Assembly (NCBI RefSeq): GCF_042477335.2
Contig: NC_091256.1
Location: 43,107,001 to 43,171,000 of the forward strand
Origin: Ovis canadensis
Lineage: Eukaryota > Chordata > Mammalia > Artiodactyla > Bovidae
Reading direction: 5' to 3'
DNA length: 64,000 nucleotides
Positions 23,330 to 35,971 of this stretch are shown here, piece by piece. Position 1 is the stretch's first letter. Each line of letters starts with the position of its first letter. The notes beneath the pieces are model-generated. The model had not been told where the DNA came from. It was given only the letters and a program-made list of their open reading frames with translations, and made no database searches. A program made the position numbers and the translations under genes.

Positions 23330-25110
23330 AGGAAAACCTATAGAGCTATATGGCAGCCAAAGGCAAAGTCAACTCCAATGAATGCTCAAATATAATGTGG
23401 ACTGAGCAGTGTCTGTCAGATTTAGTGTAGGCCAGTTCCAGTTCAAGCTGGTGACTAAGGAAGCCCCTGAACTTACATCCTCCCACAGACATACCCGTCC
23501 TACAGCTATGTGTAGAACAATTCTCTCCAAAAGAAAACCAGAAATTCACTGAGCAATGCCTACACATTGGGTGAATAAGAAAAACCCATGCACATAAAAA
23601 CAGGTAGGGAGAGACGGAGGCACCATCTCACCCAAAACCCCATCTTAGAAAAGCAATATACAATGGAGAGGCAGCTCACAACTCTTAACTTCTCCCTAAG
23701 AGGTTTGGATCTAATATCCAGTACCTCAACTTTTAAAACTTCCACCTGAGGGACGGGACCCCCAAACACCTAGCTTTGAAAGCCAGCTGGGCTTCACCCA
23801 TGAAACCCACGAGGATAGAGCAAACAAATGCACTCCTGAGAACTCTCGGTAGCTAGCCCCCTTTCTTATTATCCATCACTCCCTCTCCACCCCAGCACAG
23901 AACCAGCAGACTGAAATGCTCATTTCCCAATCTTGCCACAAAAGAGTTGTTGTTCAGTTGCTAAGTTGTGTCCATCTCTTTGAGACTCCATGGACTGCAG
24001 CAGGCCAGGCCTCTCTGTCCCTCACCATCTCCCGGAGTTCACCCAAGTTTACAGCTGTTGAATTAGTGATGCTATCCAATCATTTCAGCCTCTGCTGCCC
24101 TCTTCTCCTTTTGCCTTCAATCCTTCCCAGCATCAGGATCTTTTTCAATGGGCTAGTTGCTTATCCTAGAAGCTGCCATCTGAGGGCTAGGCTCCTAATA
24201 TAACATTAATCTAGGGGCCTCCCCAGAGACTGGGGAAGCTAGCAGGTGCCCTCCTGCTGCCTCTCCCCAGGTCACCTGAAATGATGGTATCTCTGCAGTG
24301 ATGCTGTGCATTCTTCTGATGCCCCAGCTTCCATGGCTATTCCTCAGGGGGACACACCACTTGATCACCTGGCTCTGGTAGGCAGCAGAGCTTAAGTTCA
24401 CTGGTCCCACAGGACTGTGTCAGAGAAACTATTCTTAACTGGTTATTCTCTCAGGGCTCAGCACAGAGGGAAGAGAAAGCAAGGCCCATCTCCCAATCTT
24501 TTTCTAAAAGTAATCCACTTGCATACTTTGAAAGCTGCTGCTTGTAGGTCCAGCTTCCAGCCAGTCTGCATTTAGGTTCTGACTGAGATCCTCTCTCTGG
24601 GAAAGTGACAGGTCTTGGCACACCCTCAACTACTGGGGAATGCTAAGAACTAAGAAGGCAGCTTGGGCAATCACAAGGGTTTAAAGGACAATAACTAGGG
24701 CTGGGGCAAACAGTAAGTTCCATCTTCTACATAAGACCACTCCTTCTTGCCTGGGAGAAGTGGCTGTTTTATCTATTGCATAGAAACTAACACAGAAAAA
24801 TCAAGGGAAATGAAGAAACAGAGAAATAATTTCCAAACAAAAGTACAAGATAAAAACGTCAGAAGCAGACCTTCATGAACTGGAGATAGGTAATTTACCT
24901 GATGAAGAGTTCAAAATAATGGTCATGAAGGTGCTCACTGAGATCAGGAGAACAATGCATGAGCAAGTGAGAATTTCAATAGAGACAGAATATGTAAAAA
25001 AGTGCCCAACAGATTTAGTGCAGGTCAAAGCCATTTTAATGAGAAGTAATGGGTGGAGTGATAAGATAGAAAGCAGGCTGGATGGGTTAGCAAAATAGGG
25101 ATGAAATATA
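23330..25110 (+). repeat. Probable old L1 5' region
   Basis: 24870-24990 (GATGAAGAGTTCAAAATAAT and GAAGGTGCTCACTGAGATCA) resembles the 5' end/ORF1 start of old mammalian L1. The preceding text is less certain. A BovB fragment interrupts it. Confidence 0.45.
23938..24155 (-). mobile_element. BovB 3'-end fragment
   Basis: TTGCTAAGTTGTGTCCATCT through CCTTCCCAGCATCAGGATCT is the antisense of the terminal BovB 3' region. Confidence 0.75.
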
Positions 25111-25118
25111 GGGAAATG

Positions 25119-25310
25119 GGGCTTCCCAGGTGGTGCTAGTGGTAAAGAACCCACACGCCAGTGCAGGAGACATAAGGGACTTTGGGTTCAATCCCCGAGT
25201 CCGGAAGATCACCTGGAGTAGGAAATGGCAACCCAGTATTCTTGCCTGGAGAATCCCATGGACAGAGGAACCTGGAGGGCTACAAGTTGGACAAGACTGA
25301 GCACATCAGT
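25119..25310 (+). mobile_element. Bov-tA SINE
   Basis: GGCTTCCCAGGTGGTGCTAG head, tRNA-like GGGTTCAATCCCC, then the common Bov-A body. The 3' end is shortened. Confidence 0.8.
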
Positions 25311-25536
25311 GTTACTTCAGTGTCAAAGTAGTTGTTACAGAGAGTGGAGAGTGGAAACTTTGGTTGACCAGAGAAAGAAAGGTTTCCAGGTAGTGCTGGC
25401 GACTTATATAAAGTTGGTGATCAATTTGCCCTGTTGTGTACTTTCTTTACTTGGCTCATCAGATGTCACTGCAAAGAAAGCAGGTAGTCTGGGGCTTGTC
25501 AAGAGGGGATGCCACATTCTAGAAAGGTAAGAGAGT

Positions 25537-25817
25537 TCTGCTGCTGCTGCTGCTAAGTCGCTTCAGTCGTGTCCAACTCTGCGTGACCCCATAGATGGCA
25601 GCCCACCAGGCTCCCCCGTCCCTGGGATTTTCCAGGCAAGAACACTGGAGTGGGTTGCCATTTCCTTCTCCAATGCAGGAAAGTGAAAAGTGAAAAGTGA
25701 AAGTGAAGTTGCTCAGTCGTGTCCGACTCTTCGAGACCCCATGGACTGCAGCCCACCAGGCTCCTCCGTCCATGGGATTTTCCAGGCAAGAATACTGGAG
25801 TGGGGTGCCATTGCCTT
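25537..25817 (-). mobile_element. Bov-A2 SINE
   Basis: Antisense two-unit copy with (TGC)n start and two CCAGGCTCC..GTCC boxes. Confidence 0.85.
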
Positions 25818-25911
25818 CTAGAAAGTAGTTATTAAAACAGTAGGCCTTGTCTGAAATGTAAGAAAATAGGAAATAAAAAGGAAGAGGTTAGAAGTAGAGG
25901 TGAAGGGACTT

Positions 25912-26068
25912 CCCTGGTGGTCCAGTAGCTAAGACTCCATGTTCCCAATGCAGGGGGTCTGGGTTCTATCTCTGGTCAGGGAACTAGATTCCATGTGCCA
26001 CAACTAAGAGTTTGCAGGCTGCAACTGAAGATTTTGCATCCTGCAACCGAAAAAAAAAAAAAAAAAAA
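25912..26068 (+). mobile_element. CHR-type SINE with A tail
   Basis: CTTCCCTGGTGGTCCAGTAG, GGTTCTATCTCTGGTCAGGG and GCTGCAACTGAAGATTTTGC followed by about 20 A. Confidence 0.75.
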
Positions 26069-26659
26069 AAGATACTGCATGCCTTCATTAAAAGAAAAAA
26101 AAATTTAGAGCTTAAGGTCCCAATGAAGATGAAGAAGAGTTGTAGTGGCTGTAGCTGAATTAGCAAACTGGGAATGTCTGAGAATAAGATGTCTGAATTG
26201 ATGCTTTAGTAAGCAGAGAAGTTATGATAGTATTGATTATGCCTAAGACATAACATTGGGAGAGGATGGCCAAAGTACAGTGCAGGAGGGGGATATCGAG
26301 GATTAGGAAAGGCCACAATGGGGGGTGCTTGCCACAGAGGTGAAAACAGGATGGCACTGAATGAAGGGGAGTTTGGAGAGGGTGCAGTGGTGAGGACAGA
26401 GAAAGGACAGGGGTACAGCAGGTGCCAGGAACCTCAAAGGATAAGTGTTTTAAAATTTTTTTTTCTGTTTTTCAAAGGAATCATGATCTGCGAGTAGTGA
26501 TGGTGCTCTGTGGCAGAGACAGAGCTCAGAGGACAGGACTTAAGTGAATTCGCTGGTTAAACGGTGGCAACTCCAAAGGACACAGTGGAAAACTTGAGGT
26601 GGTTGAGAATTGGGCCAGGAAGCAAAGAAACAGTAAGATCTTTGCCTCCTACAAACTGA

Positions 26660-27685
26660 TCTCCAGTTGCTGGTTTGCTCATGAAAAGGGCTCTCTTACC
26701 ACCAGCTAACCTCTGCTCTGCCTCTGGACCCTTCAGGGCTCAGGCATGACAGACTGAACTGCAGTCACTAAACTAAAGGACTATCCCTGTGTTGCACCAT
26801 ATTCTCTGGTTGCTGAAATCCAGCTCCTGAGAGGTGAGCTGGGCAAATAGGTGAAATCCCTTAGTAGGTGAGATCTCCATTTACTCTTTCCTCTCCTCCC
26901 TAACTCATCAAATCCCTCCCTGTTCTGTTGGTGGATACTTCCATGGACATATGTTCTTAATATTCATCTAAAGCAAACATATAGATCTAACAAGAAGGGG
27001 AAGTTGCTGCCAAAAGGCTATACATGTTTCCCACAGTTACTTATTCTTAGAAACAGGCATGACTTATCTCATTTGCAGATTATTCATACCATTAACCTCC
27101 CATTAAGGAGGTTAAGGAGTCAGTAATATTTAAAATAGGGCCATAAGTAGTTTGTTTATGGTCCACTCTTGTTTAATGTTTTCCAAAACAAAAACCAAAA
27201 ACATAGGACAGAGAAACAGAATCATCTGCACTCCCAACTTTCGTGTTAAGACATTTTATTCTGCTCTCGAAGGAGACTAAAGCTGAGTCCCGGGAAATGC
27301 TTTTCCTACTGGTTTCCTGTGTGCATGGGAATGATGACTGGTGGTCAAGGGCTGACCCAGAGTCAGCAGGGGCACAGCCACTGCCTCCTTCCTGTCCCTA
27401 CTGCTGCAGTCTACCGTGTACCCTTAGGTGGAGTTGAAAGTCACTTTTGATTGGGAAGACAATGGCTGTTGAGGAGGATGAGCATAAGGAGACCTGAGGT
27501 GCAGTAACAATTCTCGGGAATTCATTCCTGCTTTATCCCTGGTATAACAGATACATACAACCTTTAGGATGTCACATATAGGACAGAAGTATAAAGGTCC
27601 CAGGAAAAGAGGCGAGAGCTGTGTTTCCTTTTCTGTATCTTTTACAACTTCCCAAATTAAAGCCTATTTAGGCACCTGTCATTAC
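26660..27685. other. Unassigned intronic stretch
   Basis: Balanced base composition and no convincing open frame. I recognise neither a repeat family nor an exon between 26660 and the CATSPERE exon at 27686. Confidence 0.5.
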
Positions 27686-27739
27686 CTGGGAATCACTCCA
27701 AAGGTCTCTATTGCAAATATAGTGGTTAGGTTACAGAAA
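27686..27739 (-). CDS. CATSPERE: CATSPERE internal exon (second from last)
   Basis: This is a 54-nt exon with acceptor TATTGCAG and donor CCCAG|GTAATG. The first T completes a Ser codon from the preceding exon. It then reads FCNLTTIFAIETFGVIP and leaves two bases (AG) that join G of the terminal exon as Arg. It encodes the last extracellular stretch just before the membrane helix and contains the N-glycosylation sequon NLT. The intron to the terminal exon is 9.0 kb and carries a 2-kb L1. Confidence 0.9.
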
Positions 27740-28106
27740 CTGCAATAAAGAAAAATATTAAAGATTAGATTAAAGACAATATATAAAAGACTCTGGCCCA
27801 TCTCTATGGTAACCAAATCAGGTATAATCTTAGTTAAGGCGTCATTTTCTTTTTTATTTTTTGTTTCAAGATAGTTAGTAATTTTATTACTACCAAAAGA
27901 AATTTTAGTCAAACTGAGTATTGCCTTCCATTTTACAGAGAAAAATCTCCACTGTAATGAATGGGAATTATGAATGAAATGTATTTTAATGTATACTCCT
28001 TTCTTTGTTCTGTTGATAATTTCACTGCAAAGTCACAGTGGGTAGACTCATGCGGAAGAATTGATAAGCATTTTGTTCCCTTCAGTGGACAACTTCACTA
28101 ATTTCA

Positions 28107-30185
28107 TTAGTTTTATTTTATTTTTTTTGCATTTTTTAAAAATTGAAGTACAGTACAGTTGATTTACAAAGTTGTGTTAATTTCAAGTGTAAAGCAAGGT
28201 GATTCAGTTATACATTTATCTATTCTTTTTCAGATTCTTTTCCCTTATAAGTTATTATAAAATATTGAGTATAGTTCCCTCTGCTAAATGATAGATCCTT
28301 GTTTATCTATATTATATACAGTAGTCTCTATATGCTAACCCAACCTTCTAATTATCCCTCCCATCTTTTTTCCCTTTGGAAACCATAAATTTGCTTTCTA
28401 TGTCTGTGAGTCTATTTCTGTTTTGTGAATAAATTCATTTTTGTCCATTTTTGGAACATATAATATCCACATATAAGTGATATTATATGATATTTGTCTC
28501 TGTCTTGCTTATTTCACTTAGTATGGTAATCTCTAGGTCCATCCATGTTGCTTCAAATGGCATTATTTCCTTCATGTTTGTGGCTGAGTAATATTCCGCT
28601 GTGTGTTTGTGTGTGTGTATAAAACATCTTCTTTATCCATTCACCTGTTGATAGACATTTAGGTGTCTTTTATGTCCTGGCTATTGTAAATAGGGATGCA
28701 GTGAACACTGAAGTGCATGTAACTTTTCAGATTATAGTTTCCTCCAGAAATATGCCCAGGAGTGGGATCCCTTAATCATATGGTAGCTCTATATTTAGTG
28801 TTTTAAGAAACCTCCATAGTGTTCTCCATAGTGGCTGCACCAATTTACATATCTACAACAGTGTAGGAGGGTTCCCTTTTCTCCACATCCTTTCTGTGAA
28901 AGTGAAATTTGCTCAGTTGTGTCCGACTCTCTGTGAGCCCATGGACTATATATAGTCCATGAAATTCTCCAGGCCAGAATACTGGAGTGGGTAGCCATTC
29001 CCTTTTCCAAGGGATCTTCCCAACCCAGGGATCAAACCCAGGTCTCCCACATTGCAGATGGATTCTTTACTGGCTGAGCCACCAGGGAAGCCCTAGCATT
29101 TATTATCCATAGACTTTTTGGTAATGGCCATTCTGATGGATGTAAGGTTACTTCATTGTAGTTTTGATTTGCATTTCTATAATAATTATCAGTGTTGGAT
29201 ATTTTTTTCATGTACCTTTTGGTCATCTCTGTGTGGAGAAATGTCTGTTTAGATCTTTGGCCCATTTTTTTGATTGGGTTATTTGGGTTTCTTTTTTATA
29301 TTGAGCTATATGAGCTGTTTGTAAATTTGTGAAATTAATCACTTGTCAGCAGAATTGTTTGCAGATATTTTCTCCCAGTCCATAGGTTGTCTTTTCATTT
29401 TGTCTATGGTTCGTTTTGCTGTGCAAAACCTTTTAAGTTTAACTAGGCCCCATTTGCTTATTTTTGTTTTTATTTTTATTACTCTAGGGGATGATCCAAA
29501 AAGATATTGCTGCGATTTGTGTCAGAGTGTTCTGCCTGTGTCTCCATCTGTGAGTTTTATAGTATCCAGTCTTACATTTAGGCTTTTAATCCATTTTGAA
29601 TTTAATTTTATATGTGGTGTTAAACAATGTCCTAATTTTATTCTTCTACATGGAGCAGTTCAATTTTCCCAATACCACTTATTGAAGAGTGGTACTTTTT
29701 TCCAATGTATATTTTTGCCACCTTTGTCATAGAGTAACTGACCATAGATGTGTGGGTTTACCTCTGTCTTTCTATCCTGTCCCATTGACCTATATTTCTA
29801 TTTTTATGCCAAACTGTTTTGATAACTGAAGCTTCATAGTGTAGTCTGAAGTCAAGGATCCTGATTCCTCCAGCTCCATTTTTCTTTCTTAGGATTACTT
29901 TGATTACTTGAGGTCTTTTGTGTTTTCATAGAAATTTTAAGATTTTTGGGGTTCTGGTTCTGTGAAAAATACAATTAGTAATTTGAAAATGATTGTTTTG
30001 AATCTGTAGATTGCTTCGGGTACTATAATCATTTTGGCAGTATTGATCCTTCAATCCAAGAACATGGTATATCTTTCTAGTTGTATCATCTTCAGTTTCT
30101 TTAATCAGCATCTTATAGTTTTCAGAGTACAAGTCTTTTGTCGCCTTAGGTTTATCCCTAGGTATTTTATCTCTCATAATTTAGC
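28107..30185 (-). mobile_element. Older L1, antisense
   Basis: Minus-strand L1 3' region and ORF2 C-terminal text (for example GKPKATKDLYSENYKMLIK-like residues near 30120) read from 30185 down to the 3' end near 28107. Many stops. A Bov-tA is inserted at 28899-29093. Confidence 0.8.
28899..29093 (-). mobile_element. Bov-tA SINE in L1
   Basis: Antisense copy: TTTGCTCAGTTGTGTCCGAC through GCTGAGCCACCAGGGAAGCC. Confidence 0.85.
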
Positions 30186-30279
30186 ATATTTCTTGGAATG
30201 AGATAGTATATAACTAACTAAACATTAATAATATATGATTTCATCTATCTTCATGTGGGAGAAGAGAGAGGAAAAGAAC

Positions 30280-30472
30280 TTAATTTTATTGAGTCCTTGC
30301 TATGTGCCCAGCAAAATTAGAGATTTTTACCCAGATACATCATTTAATCCTCAGAATAAAGATAGGTTTTACTGACTTACTTTACAGATAAATAAACTTA
30401 AAAAGACTGCTATTTGCTTAAGACTAGATAGTTACTAGTGGCAAAATTTGGACTCAAACCAAAGTAGACACT
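30280..30472 (-). repeat. MIR SINE
   Basis: GCTATGTGCCCAGCAAAATT, CATCATTTAATCCTCAGAAT and TTACAGATAAATAAACTTAA follow the antisense MIR order. Confidence 0.7.
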
Positions 30473-30556
30473 CTAGCATAATGTCCTCAAGGTCCATTGA
30501 TATTGTTTCCAGTGACAAGATATCCTTCTTTTGATGGCTAGATAATATTCCATTCT

Positions 30557-30766
30557 GGGGCTTCCCTGGTGGCTCAGTGGGTAAAGCATCTGCCTACATT
30601 GCGGGAGACCTGGGTTCAATCCCTGGGTCGGGAAGATCCCCTGGAGAAGGAAATGGCAACCCACTCCAGTACTCTTGCCTGGAAAATCCCATGGACTGAG
30701 AAGCCTGGTAGGCTACAGTCAATGGGGTCGCAAAGAGTCAGACACGACTGAGCGACTTTCCCTTCC
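30557..30766 (+). mobile_element. Bov-tA SINE
   Basis: Full-length: GGGCTTCCCTGGTGGCTCAG head to GACACGACTGAGCGACTTTC. Confidence 0.9.
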
Positions 30767-30858
30767 ATATACCACATTCTCTATAACAATTCATCCACCC
30801 TTGGACACTTACATTTGTTCCATATCTTGGCAATTGTAAATAATGCTGCAGTGAACAT

Positions 30859-32296
30859 TTAGTTCAGTTAAGCTCAGTTGCTCAGTCATGTCCAGCTCTT
30901 TGCAACCCCATGGACTGCAGCACGCCAGGCTTCCCTGGCCATCGTCAACTCCTGGAGCTTGCTCAAACTCATGTCCATCAAGTCAGTGATGCCATCCAAC
31001 CATTTCATCCCCTGTTGTCCCTTTCTCCTGCCTTCAACCTTTCCCAGCATTAGGGTCTTTTCCAATGAGTCAGTTTTTCACATCAGGTGGCCAAAGTATT
31101 GGAGCTTCAGCTTCAGCATCAGTCCTTCCGATGAATATTCAGGACTGATTTCCTTTAGGATGGACTGGTTAGATATCCTTGTAGTCCAAGGGACTTTCAA
31201 GAGTTCTCCAACACCACAGTTCTTTACGATCCAACTCTCACATCCATACATGACTACTGGAAAAAACCATACCTTTGACTAGACAGATCTTTGTCAGTAA
31301 AGTAATGTCTCTGCTTTTTAATATGCTATCTAGGTTGGTCATAGCTTTTGTTCCAAGGAACAAGCATCTTTTAATTTTATGGCTGCAGTCACCATCTGCA
31401 GTGATTTGGTAGCTCCCCAAAACAGTCTCTCACTCTTTCCATTATTTCCCCATCTATTTGCCATGAAGTGATGGGACCAAATGCCATGATCTTCGTTTTC
31501 TGAATGTTGAGTTTTAAGCCAACTTTTTCACTCTCCTCTTTCATTTTCATCAAGAGGCTCTTTAGTTACTCTTTGCTTTCTGCCATAAGGGTGGTATCAT
31601 ATGCATATCCAAGCTTATTGATATTTCTCCTGGCAATCTTCATTCCAGCTTGTGCTTCCTCCAGCGCAGCATTTCTCATGATGTACTCTGCATATCAGTT
31701 AAATAAGCAGGGTGACAATATACAGCCTTCATGTACTCCTTTCACAATTTGGAACCAGTCTGTTGTTCCATGTCCAGTTCTAACTGTTGCTTCTTGACCT
31801 GCATACAGTTTTCTGAGGAGGCAGGTCAGGTAGTCTGGTATTCCCATCTCTTTCAGAATTTTCCACAGTTTGTTGTGATCTAAATAGGCAAATGCTTTGG
31901 CATAGTCAATGAAGCAGAAGTAAATATTTTTCTGGAACTCTCCTGCTTTTTCTGTGATCCAGTGGATGTTAACAATTTGATCTCTGGTTCCTCTGCCTTT
32001 TCTAAGTCCAGCTTGAACATCTGGAAGTTCACGGTTCACGTACTGTTGCAGCCTAGCTTGGAGAATTTTGAGTGTTACCTTGATAGTATGTGAATGAGTG
32101 AAATTGTGTGGTAGTTTGAACATTCTTTGGCATTACTCTTCTTTGGGATTGAAATGAAAAGTGACATTTTCCAGTCCTGGCCACTGCTGAGTTTTCCAAA
32201 TTTGCTGGCATATTGAGTGCGGCACTTTCACAGCATCAGTTTTTAGGATTTGAAATAGCTCAGCTGAAATTTCATCACCTCCACTAGCTTTGTTCA
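30859..32296 (-). mobile_element. 5'-truncated BovB with TSD
   Basis: Antisense BovB 3' half with broken reverse-transcriptase frames (31695-32123 contains FIDYAKAFAYLDHNKL). A perfect 10-bp duplication, cagtgaacat, lies at 30849-30858 and 32297-32306. Confidence 0.9.
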
Positions 32297-33596
32297 CAGT
32301 GAACATGGGGGTGCATATATCTTTTCAAGTTGGTGCTTTTGTTTACTTTAGATAGTACAGAGGAATGGAATAGTTGAATCATATGGTAGATTCTATTTAA
32401 TATTTTCAGAAACCTCCATAACTGTTTTCCATAATGGCTACATAAATTTACATTCCCACCTACAGTGCACAAGGGTTTCCTTTTCTTTACATGCTCATCG
32501 ACATTTACCTCTTATCTTTTTGGTAACAGTCATTCCAACAGGTGTGAGGTGATATATCACTGTGGTTTTGATTTGTATTTCTCTGATAATTAATCATATT
32601 GTAGACCCTTTCATGTACTTGTTGGCCATCTGTATATCTTCTTGGCAAAAATGTATAGTTAGTTCCATTTTAAAACTGGATTGTTTTTCCTTTTTGATAT
32701 TGAGTTATATGAGTTCTTTATATATTTTGATATTAACCCCTTATCAGATATATAATTTGCAAGTATTTTCTCTCATACTGTAGGTTGCCTTTTCATTTTA
32801 TTGTGGGTTTCCTTTGCTGGGCAGAAGCTTTTTAGTTTGAGGTAGTTTCACTTATTTTTTATTTTGTTGGTGTCAAATAAAAAAATACTGCAAAGACTCA
32901 CACGTAGGAGCTTACCACCTATATTTATTTCTAGGAGTTTTATGGTTTTAGGGCTGTCAGTGTTCCATTTGCAGTTAATTTTTGTGTGTGGTGTTAGATA
33001 GTGGTCTAATATCATTCTTTCACAGGTCTAATGTTCCCAACATTGTTTTTGAAGAGATTGTCCTTTCCCCCACTGTATATTCTTGGCTACTTTGTCATAA
33101 ATTAAGTGCCTGAATATGTGTGAGTTTATTTCTGGAGACTTCTGTTTTATCCCATTGATCCACATGTCTTTTTATATGTATATCATACTGTTTTGATTAT
33201 TGCTTTGCAATATAGTTCGAAATCAGGGAGTATGATGCTTCCAGCTTTGTTGTTCTTTCTCAAGACTGCTTTGGCTTTGGGGAATCTTTTGTGGTTGCAT
33301 ACAAATTTTAGGATAGTTTGTTCTATTTCTGTGAAAAACATCATTGGAATTTTGATAGGGGTTGCTTTGAATCTGTAGATTGGTTGGGTAATATGGAACT
33401 TTTTCTTCCTCTTCATTTTTTCTTTTTTTTTTGAAGAGCTTTCCACTCAGCTCCTTTTCTCATAACCCTCAGTTCCTTTACTGTGGGTATGTCTTCAAAT
33501 CTCTTTTCTTCTAGTATGTCAGTTAACTTATTCACTGTGGAAGATGCCCACATTTGTATTTTCAAAACTCTTTACCATCAGCTAGTCTCTCCAACT

Positions 33597-33795
33597 CTAG
33601 TCCTAAAGCATCTGTCTATCAATGTGGGAGACCTAGGTTTGATCCCTGGGTCGGGAAGTTTCCCTGGAGAAGGAAATGGCAACCCACTCCAGTACTCTTG
33701 CCTAGGAAATCCCATGGACGGAGGAGCCTGGTGCAGGCTACTGTCCATGGGGTTGCAAAAAATCGGACACGACTGAGCAATTTCACTTCACTTCA
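33597..33795 (+). mobile_element. Bov-tA SINE, 5'-truncated head
   Basis: Starts within the tRNA head (AAAGCATCTGTCTATCAATG) and continues through the Bov-A body. Confidence 0.85.
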
Positions 33796-34300
33796 TTTCA
33801 GGACATCTTCACTCAGATATTTCATTGTCCTCTCACATGCAAAGTCAGAACTCTTATCTCATTATTTCCTGCAAAGCAAAACCACCTCATTATCTATTGT
33901 GGTCAAAGAAAATACCATAATTTTTAATCACCTAGTCTAGAAAACTTGAAACCATATAAATTCCTTCTTTTCCTTCATTTGGCACATTAGATCAATATAA
34001 TATCTCTTTCCCTGATAACTATTTATTAGACTTTTTCCTTTCCATTCTTACTGGCAACACAGCTTCCTTTGATCCTTGTCTTGTTAATTCCATTTCTCTC
34101 ATTTATCTATAATTTATTTTCTGTTCATAGGATTCTTTCTTCTCGGGCTAATTTGCCTAGAACTACTCTCTCATCACAATACTCCTCTAGTAAAGATACT
34201 AAAGAGGCTCTCTAAGACATGGTTTGAAATTGACTTCAACTTCATGAATTGCCTTGGATTAATTTCCATCCTTTGTTTTTTACCTTCCTCATGCAAAGTA

Positions 34301-34339
34301 TTGCGTTGGCCAAATGAATGAACTTTTTGGCCAACCCAA
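34301..34339. repeat. Minimal mariner-like palindrome
   Basis: ttgcgttggccaa (34301-34313) and the reverse complement of ttgggttggccaa (34327-34339) face each other. They resemble the terminal inverted repeats of bovine mariner elements, with almost no interior. Confidence 0.6.
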
Positions 34340-34833
34340 AATTTTCCACCTTCTTTCACGAGCCATATACAGTATGTTAATGTCCAGCTCAATTCCATCA
34401 TTAGTGTGATTTCTTTCATTTGAAGGGTCTGTCTTAGTTCTCTGGCAATATAAATTCTTAATATTTCCGGTCCTCTGGGAAATTTTCTCCTGATGCTCAA
34501 TATTGATTTTTCCCATCTCTGAATTATTATTGTGCTTATCAATAATATAAATGGTTATATTCAAAAAATATGTGTTTGCTCTGACTTAACCTCCTTTGGT
34601 CTTATGTGTACCCTCCACTCTTCCTTCCCCAACCAGTTTAATTACAAGTATCTTGAAGGCTGAGATGATCCTTATGCTCTATTTTGCATCTATCATAGCA
34701 ATGAAACATAGCAAAGTACTCAGAATGTTAACTGTGAATAGATTACATTGAACATGAAATCCCATCTCTTACTGCCACAGAATGTTTAACATGATTGCTC
34801 CAAAGTGAAAAAGCAAATATGACATGAATACTT

Positions 34834-35254
34834 CAGTGATATTGTGGGTTCAGTTTCAAACCACCAGAATAAAGTGAACACTGCAATAAAGCGAGCCACA
34901 CCAAGTTTTTGGTTTCCCGGTGCATACAAAAGTTACGTTTACACTATACCGTAGTCTATTAAGTGTGCAATAGCATTACGTCTAAAAAAAGAATGTACTT
35001 ATCTTAATTAAAAATACTTTATTTCTCAAAAATGCTAACCATCATCAGAGCCTTCAATAAATCATAATCTTTTTGTTGGTGGGGGTTTAAAATATTGCAG
35101 GCATTACTAACATGTGACCCAGAGACATGAAGTGAGCAAATACTCTTGGACAAATGGCACTGATAAACCTCATTGACCAAGGGTTGCTACAAACCTTCAA
35201 TGCAGTATCTTTGAAGTACAATAAAGCAAAGCGTAATAAAATGAGGTATGCCTG
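34834..35254. mobile_element. Tigger-type DNA transposon, internally deleted
   Basis: CAGTGATATTGTGGGTTCAG at one end and AATAAAATGAGGTATGCCTG at the other match the ends of Tigger1-like (Tc1/mariner superfamily) elements. The transposase region is missing. About 420 bp remain. Confidence 0.8.
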
Positions 35255-35320
35255 TAATTGGATAGCTGGGTGATATCAAATTAAATCAAGAAAATAAAAA
35301 TGCAAATTTTAGAAACTAAC

Positions 35321-35937
35321 AGTGGAAAGAGTGGCTGACTATTTTTCTGGGCTCCAAAATCACTGTGGATGGTGATTGCAGCCACGAAATTAAAAGACGC
35401 TTGCTCCTTGGAAGGCAAGTCATAACCAACCTAGACAGCATATTAAAAATCAGAGACATTACTTTGCTGACAAAGATCTGTCTAGTCAAGGCTATGGTTT
35501 TTCCAGTGGTCATGTATGGATGTGAGAGTTGGACTATAAAGAAAGCTGAGCACAGAAGAATTGATGCTTTTGAACTGTGGTGTTGGAGAAGACTCTTGAG
35601 AGTCCCTTGGACTGCAAGGAGATCCAACCCGTCCATTCTGAAGGAGATCAGTCCTGGGTGTTCATTGGAGGGACTGATGTTGAAGATGAAACTCCAATAC
35701 TTTGGCCACCTGATGCGGAAAGCTGACTCATTGGAAAAGACCCTGATGCTGGGAAAGATTGAGGGAGGGAGAAGAAGGGGATGACAGAGGATGAGATAGT
35801 TGGATGGCATCACCGACTCAATGGACATGGGTTTGGGTGAACTCCAGGAGCTGGTGATGGACAGGGAGGCCTGGCATACTGTGGTTCATGGGGTCGCAAA
35901 GAGTCAGACACAACTGAGCGACTGAACTGAACTGAAT
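35321..35937 (+). mobile_element. BovB 3' fragment next to CATSPERE exon
   Basis: Sense BovB reverse-transcriptase C-terminus (35365-35784, KITVDGDCSHEIKRRLLLG region) to the ACTGAACTGAACTGAA end. It stops 34 bp from the exon at 35972. Confidence 0.9.
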
Positions 35938-35971
35938 GCTAAAACTATTATCATGGAACATGTATATTCAC

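Larger units (their letters stand above)
18665..27685 (-). other. CATSPERE: CATSPERE last intron (9.0 kb)
   Basis: It contains old L2-like sequence (about 18800-20500, 22600-23330, 26100-26660), a (TG)n tract, an L1 with perfect TSD (20548-22577), a probable L1 5' region (23330-25110), a BovB 3' fragment, SINEs, and an unassigned stretch at 26660-27680. No further exon was seen. Confidence 0.75.
30480..33440 (-). mobile_element. Old L1, antisense, split by insertions
   Basis: L1 text at 30480-30552, 30770-30858 and 32297-33440 is one element interrupted by a Bov-tA (30557-30766) and a BovB (30859-32296). Continuity is shown by the sequence resuming at GTGAACAT after the BovB. Confidence 0.75.
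27740..35971 (-). other. CATSPERE: CATSPERE intron (8.2 kb)
   Basis: It is filled by a minus-strand L1 (28107-30185), a MIR, a second old minus-strand L1 (30480-33440) split by a BovB and a SINE, a mariner-like palindrome, a Tigger-type element and a BovB 3' end that stops 34 bp short of the exon donor. About 33800-34290 and 34345-34830 hold nothing I can name with confidence. Confidence 0.75.
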
